Positions 35,247 through 43,999 of a stretch of 64,000 nucleotides of DNA are shown here, in pieces. Below the pieces are notes generated by a model. The model had not been told where the DNA came from. It saw only the letters and a list, made by a program, of their open reading frames with translations, and ran no database searches. Positions within the stretch are counted from its first letter, which is position 1. Each line of letters opens with the position of its first letter. Both the position numbers and the translations under genes were made by a program. This stretch comes from Yoonia maritima (lineage in GTDB: Bacteria > Pseudomonadota > Alphaproteobacteria > Rhodobacterales > Rhodobacteraceae): NCBI RefSeq assembly GCF_002933395.1, contig NZ_PKFN01000015.1:1-64000 (forward strand), in the 5' to 3' direction.

Positions 35247-36482
35247 ATGATACCTTTGTTGCCATCTGACGTGTCTACCAAGGCTACGGAACCGGTTTTG
35301 GTTGGCGAAATGCCCTGCGCAACGGATAACGCGTTCGCTTTTGCCGATATTCTAGATGAATTGTCAGAGCCGGACGTCGATGCCGAAGAAACGCCTGTGT
35401 TCGCTATGCTAGGCGATCTTATTCTTGACGGCGCGACAGGTGAGCAGAAGGTTCAGCAAAGCGACTTTGACGGCCTCAAAATTGACGATGCGCCGGTAAA
35501 ATTACCGATACCTGACGATGTAGCCGTAAAGCATGACGCGGTTAGTGTCGTGGCTGTCGATGCGCAAAAACATAGCCCCAATGATATTGGTGTTACGAAG
35601 CAAATTGTTATGCCAAAAATGACCGCCGCGCAGTCCATTGTCGAAGGTTGCATTCCACTGCCCGCGCCAGATGATGGCGTGCTTGGTCCGCGGTCAATTG
35701 CTATACTAAAATCGAGTATTGAACCTGAAAAACAGGCACAGATACCGGCAATCCCAAAACCTGTGGCGCACCCCATTCGCGCAGAGCGTTTTGTTGAGGC
35801 GGTCGATAGTGTCGCCCGGGTGGCCGAAAAAACGGTGACTTCTGAACCTGCGATGAAGATCGATTCCGCGCCAAGGCCTGATACAATTCTTAAGCCATTT
35901 GGGTATGAGCCAAAGCCTTCTTTTGATACTGCGCCAGCAACACCAAAAATGATGCCTTCCATAGTGTCAGAGCCGCCCACACTGGAGGCCAGTAGGCAGG
36001 TTATCGATGCTGAAAATGGGGCCTTTTGGATACCTGATAAAGGTGTCTCTCAACACATACAGCCAACCAGTTCGGCGGTGTCCATCCCAAACGCTGATAC
36101 CGTTCGGCAGGTTGCGAACCAGCTTTCTGTAGCGGTGACAGAGCATGCCGGAAAACCCACAGAAATTGCCTTGAACCCAGAAGAGCTCGGGCGCGTAAGG
36201 TTGAGCATGTCAGTGGTCGAAAATGCCATCACGCTAAGCATCTCGGCTGAACGGCAAGAAACAACTGACCTGATGCGTCGGCACATTGAAACACTTGCTC
36301 AAGAATTCCGCGACCTTGGGTATAGTGATGTTTCCTTTGCCTTCGGGCAGGATAATAGGCCGGAACAATCGGCGAACACTGATGCGGGGGTCGAGGTTGA
36401 TGAAAACACCGAAACGGCCCAAGTCGCAGACCCGCATACAACGCAAATGATAGTGACCAGCGGTTTAGATATAAGGCTTTAG
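35247..36482 (+). CDS. fliK: Flagellar hook-length control protein FliK
   Basis: Molecular ruler and trigger of the export switch. The 411-residue form starts at the ATG at 35247 behind GGAGAG; the frame opens at a TTG at 35202. The N-terminal 270 residues are Pro/Asp/Lys-rich and poorly conserved, as expected of a ruler. The C-terminal domain has the FliK signature EIALNPEELGRVRLSMSVVE and LRRHIETL-type helix LMRRHIETLAQEFRDLGYSD. It is followed by flgD, the hook cap, nine bases later. Confidence 0.88.
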   Translation: MIPLLPSDVSTKATEPVLVGEMPCATDNAFAFADILDELSEPDVDAEETPVFAMLGDLILDGATGEQKVQQSDFDGLKIDDAPVKLPIPDDVAVKHDAVSVVAVDAQKHSPNDIGVTKQIVMPKMTAAQSIVEGCIPLPAPDDGVLGPRSIAILKSSIEPEKQAQIPAIPKPVAHPIRAERFVEAVDSVARVAEKTVTSEPAMKIDSAPRPDTILKPFGYEPKPSFDTAPATPKMMPSIVSEPPTLEASRQVIDAENGAFWIPDKGVSQHIQPTSSAVSIPNADTVRQVANQLSVAVTEHAGKPTEIALNPEELGRVRLSMSVVENAITLSISAERQETTDLMRRHIETLAQEFRDLGYSDVSFAFGQDNRPEQSANTDAGVEVDENTETAQVADPHTTQMIVTSGLDIRL

Positions 36483-36491
36483 GAAATCGAT

Positions 36492-37151
36492 ATGGACGTA
36501 ACAAGCACAACAGGCACGACGACCGCAGCGATACAAACAACGGGAACGACAAGCGGGGTAAGCGGCGACTTTGAGATGTTTTTGCAGATGCTTACCGTGC
36601 AGATGCAAAACCAAGATCCACTGAACCCCGTTGATTCAACCGATTATGCGACACAGCTTGCAACGTTTTCGGGGGTGGAACAGGCCGTGATGACGAATGA
36701 TTTGCTTAAATCGCTCAGCGCACAACTTTCCTCGGGTGGGTTGGCCGATATGGCCGCGTGGGTTGGCAAAGAAGCGCGCGCCGCATCCCCGGCATATTTT
36801 GACGGGGAACCAATTACTTTGGCCCCAAACCCAGCCGTTGTTGCGGATAAGGCAGAGGTGGTTGTACGCGACGAATCGGGTGCTGAGGTGCAGCGGTTCG
36901 ACGTTCCAATCAGTGCGGACCCCGTAGAATGGGCGGGTGTCGACACGGGCGGATATCCATTCGCCGAAGGTCTTTACTCCTTTGAGTTGATCAGCTCGCT
37001 TGAAGGCGAAATTCTTACCGAGGAAGCGGTTGAATTGTACAGCACCGTGACAGAGGTACGTGCCCAAGATGGTGAAACCATTCTCATTCTTGATGGTGGT
37101 GTCGCGGTTGCGACATCACAGGTCAGCGCGCTGCGTGACCCGGCACTTTAA
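36492..37151 (+). CDS. flgD: Flagellar hook-capping protein FlgD
   Basis: Scaffold for hook assembly, 219 residues. A Thr/Gly-rich N-terminus precedes the signature FLQMLTVQMQNQDPLNPVDS and TDYATQLATFSGVEQAV. The C-terminal beta domain carries the tudor/FnIII-like segments. Its stop overlaps the end of the convergent ubiB gene by four bases, leaving no room for a terminator between them. Confidence 0.95.
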   Translation: MDVTSTTGTTTAAIQTTGTTSGVSGDFEMFLQMLTVQMQNQDPLNPVDSTDYATQLATFSGVEQAVMTNDLLKSLSAQLSSGGLADMAAWVGKEARAASPAYFDGEPITLAPNPAVVADKAEVVVRDESGAEVQRFDVPISADPVEWAGVDTGGYPFAEGLYSFELISSLEGEILTEEAVELYSTVTEVRAQDGETILILDGGVAVATSQVSALRDPAL

Positions 37152-38677
37152 AGCAACGCACTGATCCAAACGCCTGCACCGACAAGCGCACCACCAAGTG
37201 TCATCCATCCCAGCTGATGGGCCAATGACGGTGGCTTTGGCTGCGGCTGCGGATTGTTCCGACGTATCAACGCTTCTTCGGCTAATCGCGGTAGTTGCGG
37301 CCCAAATCGAGACAAAACCATCGCTGTTTTACCAAGATCACGCAGTAGGGCCTTGGGGCCGATACTTTGCTTGATGTAGCTTTCGACCACAGGCTTGGCG
37401 ACTTGCCAGATGTTCATATGTGGGTCCAGCGACCGGGCGACACCTTCGACCACGACCATCGTACGTTGCAGCAGAATTAGTTCAGTGCGGGTTTCCATGC
37501 CAAAGCGTTCGGTTACCTCAAATAAATAACTTAGCAGCCGTGCCATGGAAATGCGGCTGGCATCCATACCAAAAATCGGCTCGCCGACAGCGCGCAGGGC
37601 GCGCGCGAATTCGTCCACATCTTGATCAGCGGGCACATAGCCTGCCTCAAAATGGACCTCAGCAACGCGTTGATAGTCTTTACGAATGAACCCAAACAAA
37701 ATCTCGGCATAGACCCGACGAGTATATTCATCGATTTGGCCCATGATCCCAAAGTCATAGGCGATGATTTCACCGTTGGCGGCGACCTTTAGGTTCCCCT
37801 GATGCATGTCACCATGAAAGAAACCGTCGCGCAGCGCGTGGTTCAGGAACAGTTGCAGCACCCGTGATGCCAGCGCTGTTCGGTCGTGCCCAGCGGCGTC
37901 GAGTGCCGCGTTATCACCAATACTGTCACCTTCCGCCCAATCAAGCGTCATGACGCGTCGGCTGGAAAGATGCCAGCGGATGAGTGGAACCTGAAACCCG
38001 GCGTCGCCTTCTGTGTTGGCGGCGAATTCCGCAGCGGCCGAACTCTCAAGCCGCAGGTCAAGCTCTCCAGCAACGACGCCTTCGAAATGGGTGATCACAT
38101 CCATTGGGCGTAAACGTCGTGACGCGGGCGACAGAATTTCAATCGCACGCGCCGCGAAATAGAACGCGTCAACATCCTTGCGGAATGCTCTCTCGATGCC
38201 GGGACGCAGGACCTTGATTGCAACGGCCTCGCCTGTGTCCGCCAGATGTGCCTTGTGGACTTGCGCAAGCGAAGCAGCCGCAACGGGTTCTGAAAACGTC
38301 GAAAACAACGTGTCTGTCGGCGCGCCCAGTTCGCTTTGGATAGCGGCTTTGGCTTCCTCCATCGAAAACGGTGGCAGTTTGTCTTGTAGCACGCGCAACT
38401 GAACGGCCAAATCTTCGCCAACAACATCGGGGCGCGTCGATAGGACTTGCCCAAACTTGATATAAGCAGGTCCCAGCGCCGTCAGTGCCCTTGTGGCGGG
38501 GGGCATGTTTATGTCGCCTTTGTAGCCAAGCCACTGAAACGGCCAAACCAACGTGCGGATGGTCATGCGCAGAAGAGGACCCGCATCAAGCGCGTCCAAA
38601 ACGACTGTCATCGCGCCAGTGCGTTCAAATGTTGCGCCAGTACGGATCAGGCGAATGATATTGTGGGGGCCACGCAT
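37148..38677 (-). CDS. ubiB: UbiB-family atypical kinase for ubiquinone synthesis
   Basis: Membrane-associated ABC1/UbiB kinase-like protein needed for aerobic ubiquinone synthesis. The 509-residue form starts at the ATG at 38677, one base after the ubiE stop. Family hallmarks are the KxGQ motif in YIKFGQVLSTRPDV, the Ala-rich loop PVAAASLAQVHKA, HGDMHQGNLKV and the metal motif YDFGIMG. Two C-terminal membrane segments are suggested by MTLGGALVGAGVWISALL. It is coupled to ubiE. Confidence 0.94.
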   Translation of the reverse strand: MRGPHNIIRLIRTGATFERTGAMTVVLDALDAGPLLRMTIRTLVWPFQWLGYKGDINMPPATRALTALGPAYIKFGQVLSTRPDVVGEDLAVQLRVLQDKLPPFSMEEAKAAIQSELGAPTDTLFSTFSEPVAAASLAQVHKAHLADTGEAVAIKVLRPGIERAFRKDVDAFYFAARAIEILSPASRRLRPMDVITHFEGVVAGELDLRLESSAAAEFAANTEGDAGFQVPLIRWHLSSRRVMTLDWAEGDSIGDNAALDAAGHDRTALASRVLQLFLNHALRDGFFHGDMHQGNLKVAANGEIIAYDFGIMGQIDEYTRRVYAEILFGFIRKDYQRVAEVHFEAGYVPADQDVDEFARALRAVGEPIFGMDASRISMARLLSYLFEVTERFGMETRTELILLQRTMVVVEGVARSLDPHMNIWQVAKPVVESYIKQSIGPKALLRDLGKTAMVLSRFGPQLPRLAEEALIRRNNPQPQPKPPSLAHQLGWMTLGGALVGAGVWISALL

Positions 38678-38678
38678 A

Positions 38679-39431
38679 TTATAGTTTCCAACCCGAATGC
38701 AGCGCTGCAATGCCAAGCGACAGGTTGCGATACTTCGCATTCCCAAAGCCAGCTTTGCGCACCATGTCTAGGAACGTGTCTTGGTCTGGGAAGTTGCGGA
38801 TGGACTCCACAAGATATTGATAGCTGTCACGGTCCCCGGCAATCAGTTGACCCATCTGCGGGATAACATTGAACGAATAGGCGTCATATGCGGCCTGCAT
38901 CATCGGGTTCGGCAGTTGGCTAAATTCCAAAACCATCAAACGGCCACCCGGTTTCAAAACACGGTAGGCTTCGTTCAGGGCTTCTTGGGGGCGCGTGACG
39001 TTCCGGATGCCAAAGCTGATTGTGTAAACATCAAAGGTGTTCGATTCGAACGGCAGCGCCATCGCATCGCCAACCACCCAATCAAGACTGTCCGACATGC
39101 GTTCTGCCTCGGCGCGTTTACGGCCTTCGACAAGCATGGATTCGGTAATATCCAAAACGGTGGAATGCCCGTGGCCCGCACGCTTCAGGAACCGGAATGA
39201 AATATCACCAGTTCCGCCAGCAACATCTAACAACCGTTGTCCGGGGCGAGGGGCAAGCCAATCCATCATGGCGTCTTTCCAGACCCGGTGGATACCAACC
39301 GACATCACGTCGTTCATTATGTCGTATTTGCTCGCCACCGAGGAAAACACGCCCTGCACGCGGCCTGCCTTTTCGCCCTCGGGTACGGTTTCGAACCCAA
39401 AGTGGGTGGTGTTCTCTGGCTTGTCGGTCAT
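38679..39431 (-). CDS. ubiE: Ubiquinone/menaquinone methyltransferase UbiE
   Basis: SAM-dependent C-methyltransferase of ubiquinone synthesis, 250 residues from the ATG at 39431. The frame extends to 39491 with a non-family sequence. The SAM motif is [15 protein letters not shown]. Further UbiE signatures are [32 protein letters not shown] and the C-terminal [15 protein letters not shown]. Divergent from an uncharacterised membrane-protein gene that precedes mutM. Confidence 0.95.
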   Translation of the reverse strand: MTDKPENTTHFGFETVPEGEKAGRVQGVFSSVASKYDIMNDVMSVGIHRVWKDAMMDWLAPRPGQRLLDVAGGTGDISFRFLKRAGHGHSTVLDITESMLVEGRKRAEAERMSDSLDWVVGDAMALPFESNTFDVYTISFGIRNVTRPQEALNEAYRVLKPGGRLMVLEFSQLPNPMMQAAYDAYSFNVIPQMGQLIAGDRDSYQYLVESIRNFPDQDTFLDMVRKAGFGNAKYRNLSLGIAALHSGWKL

Positions 39432-39524
39432 GTCATTCTTTCGCCCGAATACTGTCCCAAACGGGTTATACGGACTTGGTCCAATAGACAAACTGTCAAT
39501 GTGACACGGGAGGTCGGCACAGCA

Positions 39525-40157
39525 TTGCTAGATATTATTTTTGTCGTTTTGGCTTTCGTATTTTGCGGCGCAGTCATTTTCGGTTTCCATTATCTTCGGT
39601 TTTTGACCGCGCGGCGTGTGAATAAATGGACAAATCAGCGCGACAACGAAGGCCAAGAGGTCGAACAGACGGGTTTTGCCAAGACCCAACTTAGCAACCT
39701 CCCGATGGATGTTGGGTTTGTTGCAGGTGTTGGCAAGAACGCCGAACCAAATATGACGCTGAACGAAACGATACTGCGTCCAACAATTGGCATGCGGCTG
39801 ATTAGTATCGTAATCGGGGGTGCTATTCTTTGGATGACGTGGTTGGGCGGAACGGAATACATTCCCGACGTTCCATATTTGAAAGAAGGCCTAAGCGCTG
39901 TTGTCGCGTATAGCCTGCTTTATACGAACCTATATGAACTGCGCTATGATCAGCATGGCATCATTCACAAGGATTGGTTCCTGCGCGAGGTCGATTTTCG
40001 CTGGCAGGATATTATCTCGATTCGGGATAACGGGCAGTACGCCTATATCCTGCGACTAGAGAGCGGTAGAAAGACCGAGGTAATGAAATACCTTGTCGGC
40101 ATCCGTCCCTTCCTTACATATGCGAAAGAACAAATCGCAAAGAATAATAGGATCTAA
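39525..40157 (+). CDS. Uncharacterised membrane protein upstream of mutM
   Basis: About 210 residues. The frame is open from 39237, but that part overlaps ubiE. The TTG at 39525 has GGGAGG upstream and gives an N-terminal membrane segment [20 protein letters not shown]; a GTG at 39501 is an alternative. Two more hydrophobic stretches occur ([34 protein letters not shown]). The C-terminal 60 residues ([20 protein letters not shown]...[20 protein letters not shown]) look like a small beta domain of PH-like type. Its stop overlaps the mutM start (TAATG). Function unknown. Confidence 0.65.
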   Translation: MLDIIFVVLAFVFCGAVIFGFHYLRFLTARRVNKWTNQRDNEGQEVEQTGFAKTQLSNLPMDVGFVAGVGKNAEPNMTLNETILRPTIGMRLISIVIGGAILWMTWLGGTEYIPDVPYLKEGLSAVVAYSLLYTNLYELRYDQHGIIHKDWFLREVDFRWQDIISIRDNGQYAYILRLESGRKTEVMKYLVGIRPFLTYAKEQIAKNNRI

Positions 40158-41008
40158 TGCCCGAACTTCCCGAAGTTGAAACCGTCAAAGCTGGCATCGC
40201 CCCTGCGATGGAAGGGCAGATCATCGCGCAAGCCGATATCAACCGCCCAGATCTACGCTGGCCCTTTCCTGAAAACATGTCTGCGCGACTGACGGGCAAA
40301 CGTGTTTTGGGGCTGCGGCGACGTTCTAAATACATCTTGGCTGATCTTGATAGCGGGGAAACGCTGCTGATCCATCTGGGGATGTCAGGCCGGATGTTGG
40401 TGTCTGGCGTAAAGGTTGGTGAATTCCATCACCCGCACCCTGTGCCTGCCAAACATGACCACGTTGTGCTGCACATGGATAACGGTGCGCGGATCACCTT
40501 TAACGATGCGCGTCGGTTTGGCGCGATGGATTTGTTAGATACCGCCACACAAGAAGACCACTGGCTGATCCGTGACATCGGGCCTGAACCACTAGGCAAT
40601 GCATTTGACGAAACTTATTTGGTGGAACGGCTTAAACGTAAAAACAGCCCGATTAAATCTGCGCTTCTTGATCAAGGAATTGTCGCGGGCTTGGGTAATA
40701 TTTATGTTTGCGAGGTCCTATTTCGCACAGGCATTCACCCCACGCGCAAAGCAAGCCAAATCAGTGCCAAACGGATCGCCAGCTTGGTTCCCGTTATTCG
40801 CGAGGTTCTATCCGAAGCAATCGCCGCAGGCGGGTCATCGTTGCGCGATTATCGACAATCTGATGGCGAGCTGGGATATTTTCAACATGTCTTTCAGGTC
40901 TATGATCAAGAAGGAAAACCATGCGTAACCGACGGATGTAAAAAGACAATTCAGCGAATCGTTCAGTCGGGACGTTCTTCGTTTTTTTGCCCGCAATGCC
41001 AAAGATAA
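40157..41008 (+). CDS. mutM: Formamidopyrimidine-DNA glycosylase MutM (Fpg)
   Basis: Base-excision repair glycosylase/AP lyase for 8-oxoguanine. The 283-residue protein begins PELPEVET with the catalytic Pro2 and Glu3. Lys58 lies in RRRSKYIL, and there is a helix-two-turn-helix region ([20 protein letters not shown]). A C-terminal zinc finger uses Cys256, Cys261, Cys278 and Cys281. It is coupled to the membrane-protein gene and followed by the enoyl-CoA hydratase gene, a familiar Rhodobacteraceae order. Confidence 0.96.
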   Translation: MPELPEVETVKAGIAPAMEGQIIAQADINRPDLRWPFPENMSARLTGKRVLGLRRRSKYILADLDSGETLLIHLGMSGRMLVSGVKVGEFHHPHPVPAKHDHVVLHMDNGARITFNDARRFGAMDLLDTATQEDHWLIRDIGPEPLGNAFDETYLVERLKRKNSPIKSALLDQGIVAGLGNIYVCEVLFRTGIHPTRKASQISAKRIASLVPVIREVLSEAIAAGGSSLRDYRQSDGELGYFQHVFQVYDQEGKPCVTDGCKKTIQRIVQSGRSSFFCPQCQR

Positions 41009-41070
41009 CTTGCACCATGTGTCGCCTTTGCTAATCACTAAGGTAATCTGGGGAAACAGGAAGTACACGA

Positions 41071-41847
41071 ATGGCTTTTGAGAAAATCATCGTAGACGTT
41101 AGCGATTCTGTAGCGACTATCACTCTGAACCGCCCAAATGCGATGAATGCGCTGAATAGCCAACTGTTGCGCGAACTGTGCACCGCACTTGAAGACGCAG
41201 ACGCAAACGACAAGGTGCGCTGTATTGTGATTACGGGGTCAGAAAAGGCATTTGCCGCTGGCGCGGATATCGCAGAAATGTCCGATAAGACATTCGTAGA
41301 AATGTATACTTCGCGATTCTTCGAAAACGAAACCGACCGTTTTAACCGCACTCGTAAACCGATCATCGCCGCTGTCGCAGGCTATGCGCTGGGCGGTGGC
41401 TGCGAACTGGCGATGATGTGTGATTTCATTATTGCCGCGGACAATGCCAAATTTGGGCAGCCTGAAATCAATCTTGGTGTTATCGCTGGGATTGGCGGCA
41501 CGCAGCGTTTGACGCGCTTTGTCGGCAAATCAAAATCAATGGAAATGCATCTGACCGGGCGCTTCATGGATGCCGATGAGGCAGAGCGCAGCGGGCTGGT
41601 GAGCCGCGTTGTTCCTGCGAAAAAGCTATTGTCCGAAGCTCGTTCGACGGCGGAAAAGATCGCCGAGAAATCACAAGTCGCAACGATTGCTGCAAAAGAA
41701 GCAGTTAATCGCGCTTATGAAACGACGTTAGCCGAAGGGCTGAACTATGAACGTCGTGTCTTCCAGTCGCTGTTTGCGACCGATGACCAATCCGAAGGCA
41801 TGGCCGCGTTCCTAGAGAAGCGTGAACCGCAGTTCCGCGACCGCTAG
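41071..41847 (+). CDS. Enoyl-CoA hydratase
   Basis: Crotonase-fold hydratase of fatty-acid beta-oxidation, 258 residues. The oxyanion-hole segments are [11 protein letters not shown] and [13 protein letters not shown]. The two catalytic glutamates align as Glu112 and Glu132 ([12 protein letters not shown]). C-terminal KREPQF is typical of the mitochondrial-type enzyme. A Shine-Dalgarno AGGAAG precedes the ATG at 41071. Confidence 0.93.
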   Translation: MAFEKIIVDVSDSVATITLNRPNAMNALNSQLLRELCTALEDADANDKVRCIVITGSEKAFAAGADIAEMSDKTFVEMYTSRFFENETDRFNRTRKPIIAAVAGYALGGGCELAMMCDFIIAADNAKFGQPEINLGVIAGIGGTQRLTRFVGKSKSMEMHLTGRFMDADEAERSGLVSRVVPAKKLLSEARSTAEKIAEKSQVATIAAKEAVNRAYETTLAEGLNYERRVFQSLFATDDQSEGMAAFLEKREPQFRDR

Positions 41848-42018
41848 CCAACCTTTCCCTACGCACCCACCTTTGCGCTTTGGCGCGACCGGCAGGTCAC
41901 TGTTTTGCCGTATCGATTACCTCTTTTTGCCCCAATGTGTTCTCATGGTTGTGAGGTGATGTCCTGTATCAACCTTGAGTCCATCGACACAATGCCAGGA
42001 TCTGAGATAAGGAACGAA

Positions 42019-42966
42019 ATGACCGTTTTGCCGCTAAAGAAGTCTGCCTTTTTACTGAGTACGCTGATTGCTCTGCTTCCCAATTCACTGCTTGCCGGGA
42101 AAACATCGCCCCCCATACCCGAACAGATTGTTCTTGCTGAACAAACCGAAATTATCATCGACATGGGCGCAGCAAACCGTGTTATCGCTGCCGATCTATT
42201 GCGGACCTTATCCCAAGAAATCCCTGCCGCCGTATGCTATCTTCATAACAATGTAGGCGTTGATGAAGCATCCGATCTATTGCGCTCTAGCATTGCGCAG
42301 TTTGATGCGGCGCTGCTTGCATTGTTGAATGGTGACGAAACGTTGGGAATTATCGGTGCAGAACGCTTGCATCGGGTGACCGTAGAGATCGAAGAACTGA
42401 TCGCCACATGGGGTCCAATTCAGAACGCGGCGCTTACTGTGTTGGATGACCCTAGCGATGAAACCGCAGTTGCAACGATCTTCGATGCCGCTGATACGCT
42501 TTTGGACGCGACCTATCATCTTCTGAGCGAGATCGAGGCCGAATATTCTAACCCTGTAGAACTGCTTCAGTCCGATGTTTTGCTTCTTGAGGTGTCAGGC
42601 CGGCTGGCAATGATGACACAGCGCATGGCCTATGAGGCATGTCGGATCTGGTCGGGCGACGGAAGCGAAGCGTTGATCGCGGATCTTCAGAAAACAATTT
42701 CTCAGTTCGAAGTTGGCATGCATGCGTTGGCCAATGGAATGCCAGAATTAGGAATTAAGCCCGCCCCTACGCCGGAAATCGCACAAAACCTAGAATTCGT
42801 CGCCGCGGATTGGGTTGTTATCAACGGATACCTTGATGCCGCGATATCGGGTGCAGAAATGAGCGTCGCAGATCGCGCTGATTTGTATCACTTGTTGGCG
42901 GTTAAGCTGCATAAGGTTGAAGAACTTGAAGTGCTTTACCAAACATATTCCAAACGTGTGTACTAA
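42019..42966 (+). CDS. Exported protein with two PilJ-type (chemoreceptor N-terminal) domains
   Basis: A 315-residue precursor with a signal peptide (MTVLPLKKSAFLLSTLIALL, cleaved near residue 25). Two related helical domains follow. Each has a pattern of IAQFDAALLALLNGDETLGI or ISQFEVGMHALANGMPELGI, resembling the PilJ-type methyl-accepting transducer N-terminal domain. The second begins SGRLAMMTQRMAYEACRI. No membrane anchor, HAMP or signalling domain follows, so it should be a free periplasmic protein. The ATG at 42019 follows AAGGAA; the frame opens at 41905. The ligand is unknown. Confidence 0.7.
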   Translation: MTVLPLKKSAFLLSTLIALLPNSLLAGKTSPPIPEQIVLAEQTEIIIDMGAANRVIAADLLRTLSQEIPAAVCYLHNNVGVDEASDLLRSSIAQFDAALLALLNGDETLGIIGAERLHRVTVEIEELIATWGPIQNAALTVLDDPSDETAVATIFDAADTLLDATYHLLSEIEAEYSNPVELLQSDVLLLEVSGRLAMMTQRMAYEACRIWSGDGSEALIADLQKTISQFEVGMHALANGMPELGIKPAPTPEIAQNLEFVAADWVVINGYLDAAISGAEMSVADRADLYHLLAVKLHKVEELEVLYQTYSKRVY

Positions 42967-43000
42967 CGCAGGCCAAAATGGCGTTGCATTGTTAGGGAAT

Positions 43001-43070
43001 CTGGCTTATGCGGCGCCTCATACATGCGTGTGAGGCCCGCTTTGGCCAGATCAACCGGTTCTGAACCCGG
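43001..43070 (+). promoter_or_regulatory. Structured segment upstream of rpsT
   Basis: A long stem: CTGGC (43001-43005) pairs with GCCAG (43045-43049). Inside it GCGG and GCCTCA (43010-43020, one bulged C) pair with TGAGGC and CCGC (43031-43040). A second small hairpin (CCGGTT with AACC and a bulge) follows at 43055-43070. There is no T-run, so a leader or attenuator role for rpsT is more likely than a terminator. Confidence 0.45.
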
Positions 43071-43125
43071 TCGGGGCTTATTGCGCTATTGAATTTTAAT
43101 TTGACCCGACGAAGGGAAAGACCAA

Positions 43126-43389
43126 ATGGCAAACACACCACAGGCGAAAAAACGCGCCCGTCAAAACGAAGCCCGCTTTGCAGTAAACAAAATGCGCCGC
43201 TCACGCATCCGCACGTACCTGCGTTTCGTTGAAGAAGCGATTGCATCAGGCGACAAAGACGCAGCCGCTGCTGCACTGAAAGCTGCACAGCCAGAGCTGA
43301 TGCGCGGTGTTACAAAAGGCGTTGTTCACAAGAACACAGCTGCTCGTAAAATCTCTCGCTTGGCGTCTCGCGTCAAAGCAATCGGCTAA
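43126..43389 (+). CDS. rpsT: 30S ribosomal protein S20
   Basis: Small-subunit protein of 87 residues binding 16S rRNA. The sequence is basic and helical, beginning [20 protein letters not shown], with [20 protein letters not shown] near the C-terminus. AAGGGA lies before the ATG at 43126. It is followed by a strong terminator and then dnaA. Confidence 0.97.
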   Translation: MANTPQAKKRARQNEARFAVNKMRRSRIRTYLRFVEEAIASGDKDAAAAALKAAQPELMRGVTKGVVHKNTAARKISRLASRVKAIG

Positions 43390-43431
43390 ATTTTTCTGCT
43401 TCGCTCAGCGATGAGCGGCGGATTACTGCTA

Positions 43432-43464
43432 AAGGGCATGCCTGTTCAGGGCGTGCCCTTTTTT
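43432..43464 (+). terminator. Terminator of rpsT
   Basis: An 11-base stem (AAGGGCATGCC with GGCGTGCCCTT, one G·U pair) and a seven-base loop are followed directly by further T residues to 43464. It lies 43 bases after the rpsT stop. Confidence 0.9.
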
Positions 43465-43999
43465 GTGCGAGTGTTGTCCGTTTGCGCTTATTTTGTGTGA
43501 TTTCAGCGGCCCGTTAGATTCTTTTCACGCAATCTTAGAGTCAAGCGCGATGTTGTGTTGAAGCGTCCGCAGAGAGCTTGCTAGTTTAGCCAAGCGATTC
43601 ACATCGTTCCGGGGGGACATGAAGAGTTTGCATCGAAAAAACACTGTGCGTCTGTCGTTTGGATGAACGCATAAGGTCATTCTTTGCCAAACTTCATGCA
43701 ACGCTGGCAGGCAGGATTTGTATCAACTGATACTGCTGGGCTGGTTTTGTGTCTGTACGGTTACCAGAGGCTGCTCTTTGGTAATTTTACGGTTCTTGTT
43801 CTTTTGTCTGCCGCTCAGACGCCTGAGCCCGACTGTCGTCGGCTTATGCGTTCAGGCCTATGGATTTGGTAACAAAGACCTTGTTTGAGTGGTGTCACTC
43901 AAGCACGAGAATTCTTTTGTCCAAATGGTTTGATTGTGAAGCGCAAGCGAGGCTCGCTTCGCAAGATGAACGACATGTGTTTGGGGACAGAGATACAAG
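43465..43999 (+). other. Long non-coding region upstream of dnaA
   Basis: About 535 bases with no convincing gene. Two hairpins lie close to dnaA: TTGAGTG/CACTCAA (43885-43902, GTGT loop) and AAGCGAG/CTCGCTT (43945-43959). A 15-codon frame starts at the ATG at 43619 directly behind six G residues and stops at 43666. A 62-codon frame (43684-43872, TTG start) has no Shine-Dalgarno sequence. I see no cluster of DnaA boxes, only single poor matches such as CGATTCACA near 43595, so it is not an evident oriC. A long regulated dnaA leader is the simplest reading. Confidence 0.5.

Noticed and set aside
39237-39524. N-terminal extension of the membrane protein upstream of mutM
   Set aside because: It lies antisense inside ubiE and its promoter, and has no membrane or family features. 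The TTG at 39525 with GGGAGG is a better start.
43684-43872. 62-codon plus-strand frame before dnaA
   Set aside because: TTG start without Shine-Dalgarno, atypical composition, and no sign of a family; more likely part of the dnaA leader.
43465-43999. Chromosomal origin oriC upstream of dnaA
   Set aside because: No cluster of DnaA boxes or AT-rich unwinding element could be seen. Only isolated poor matches occur.
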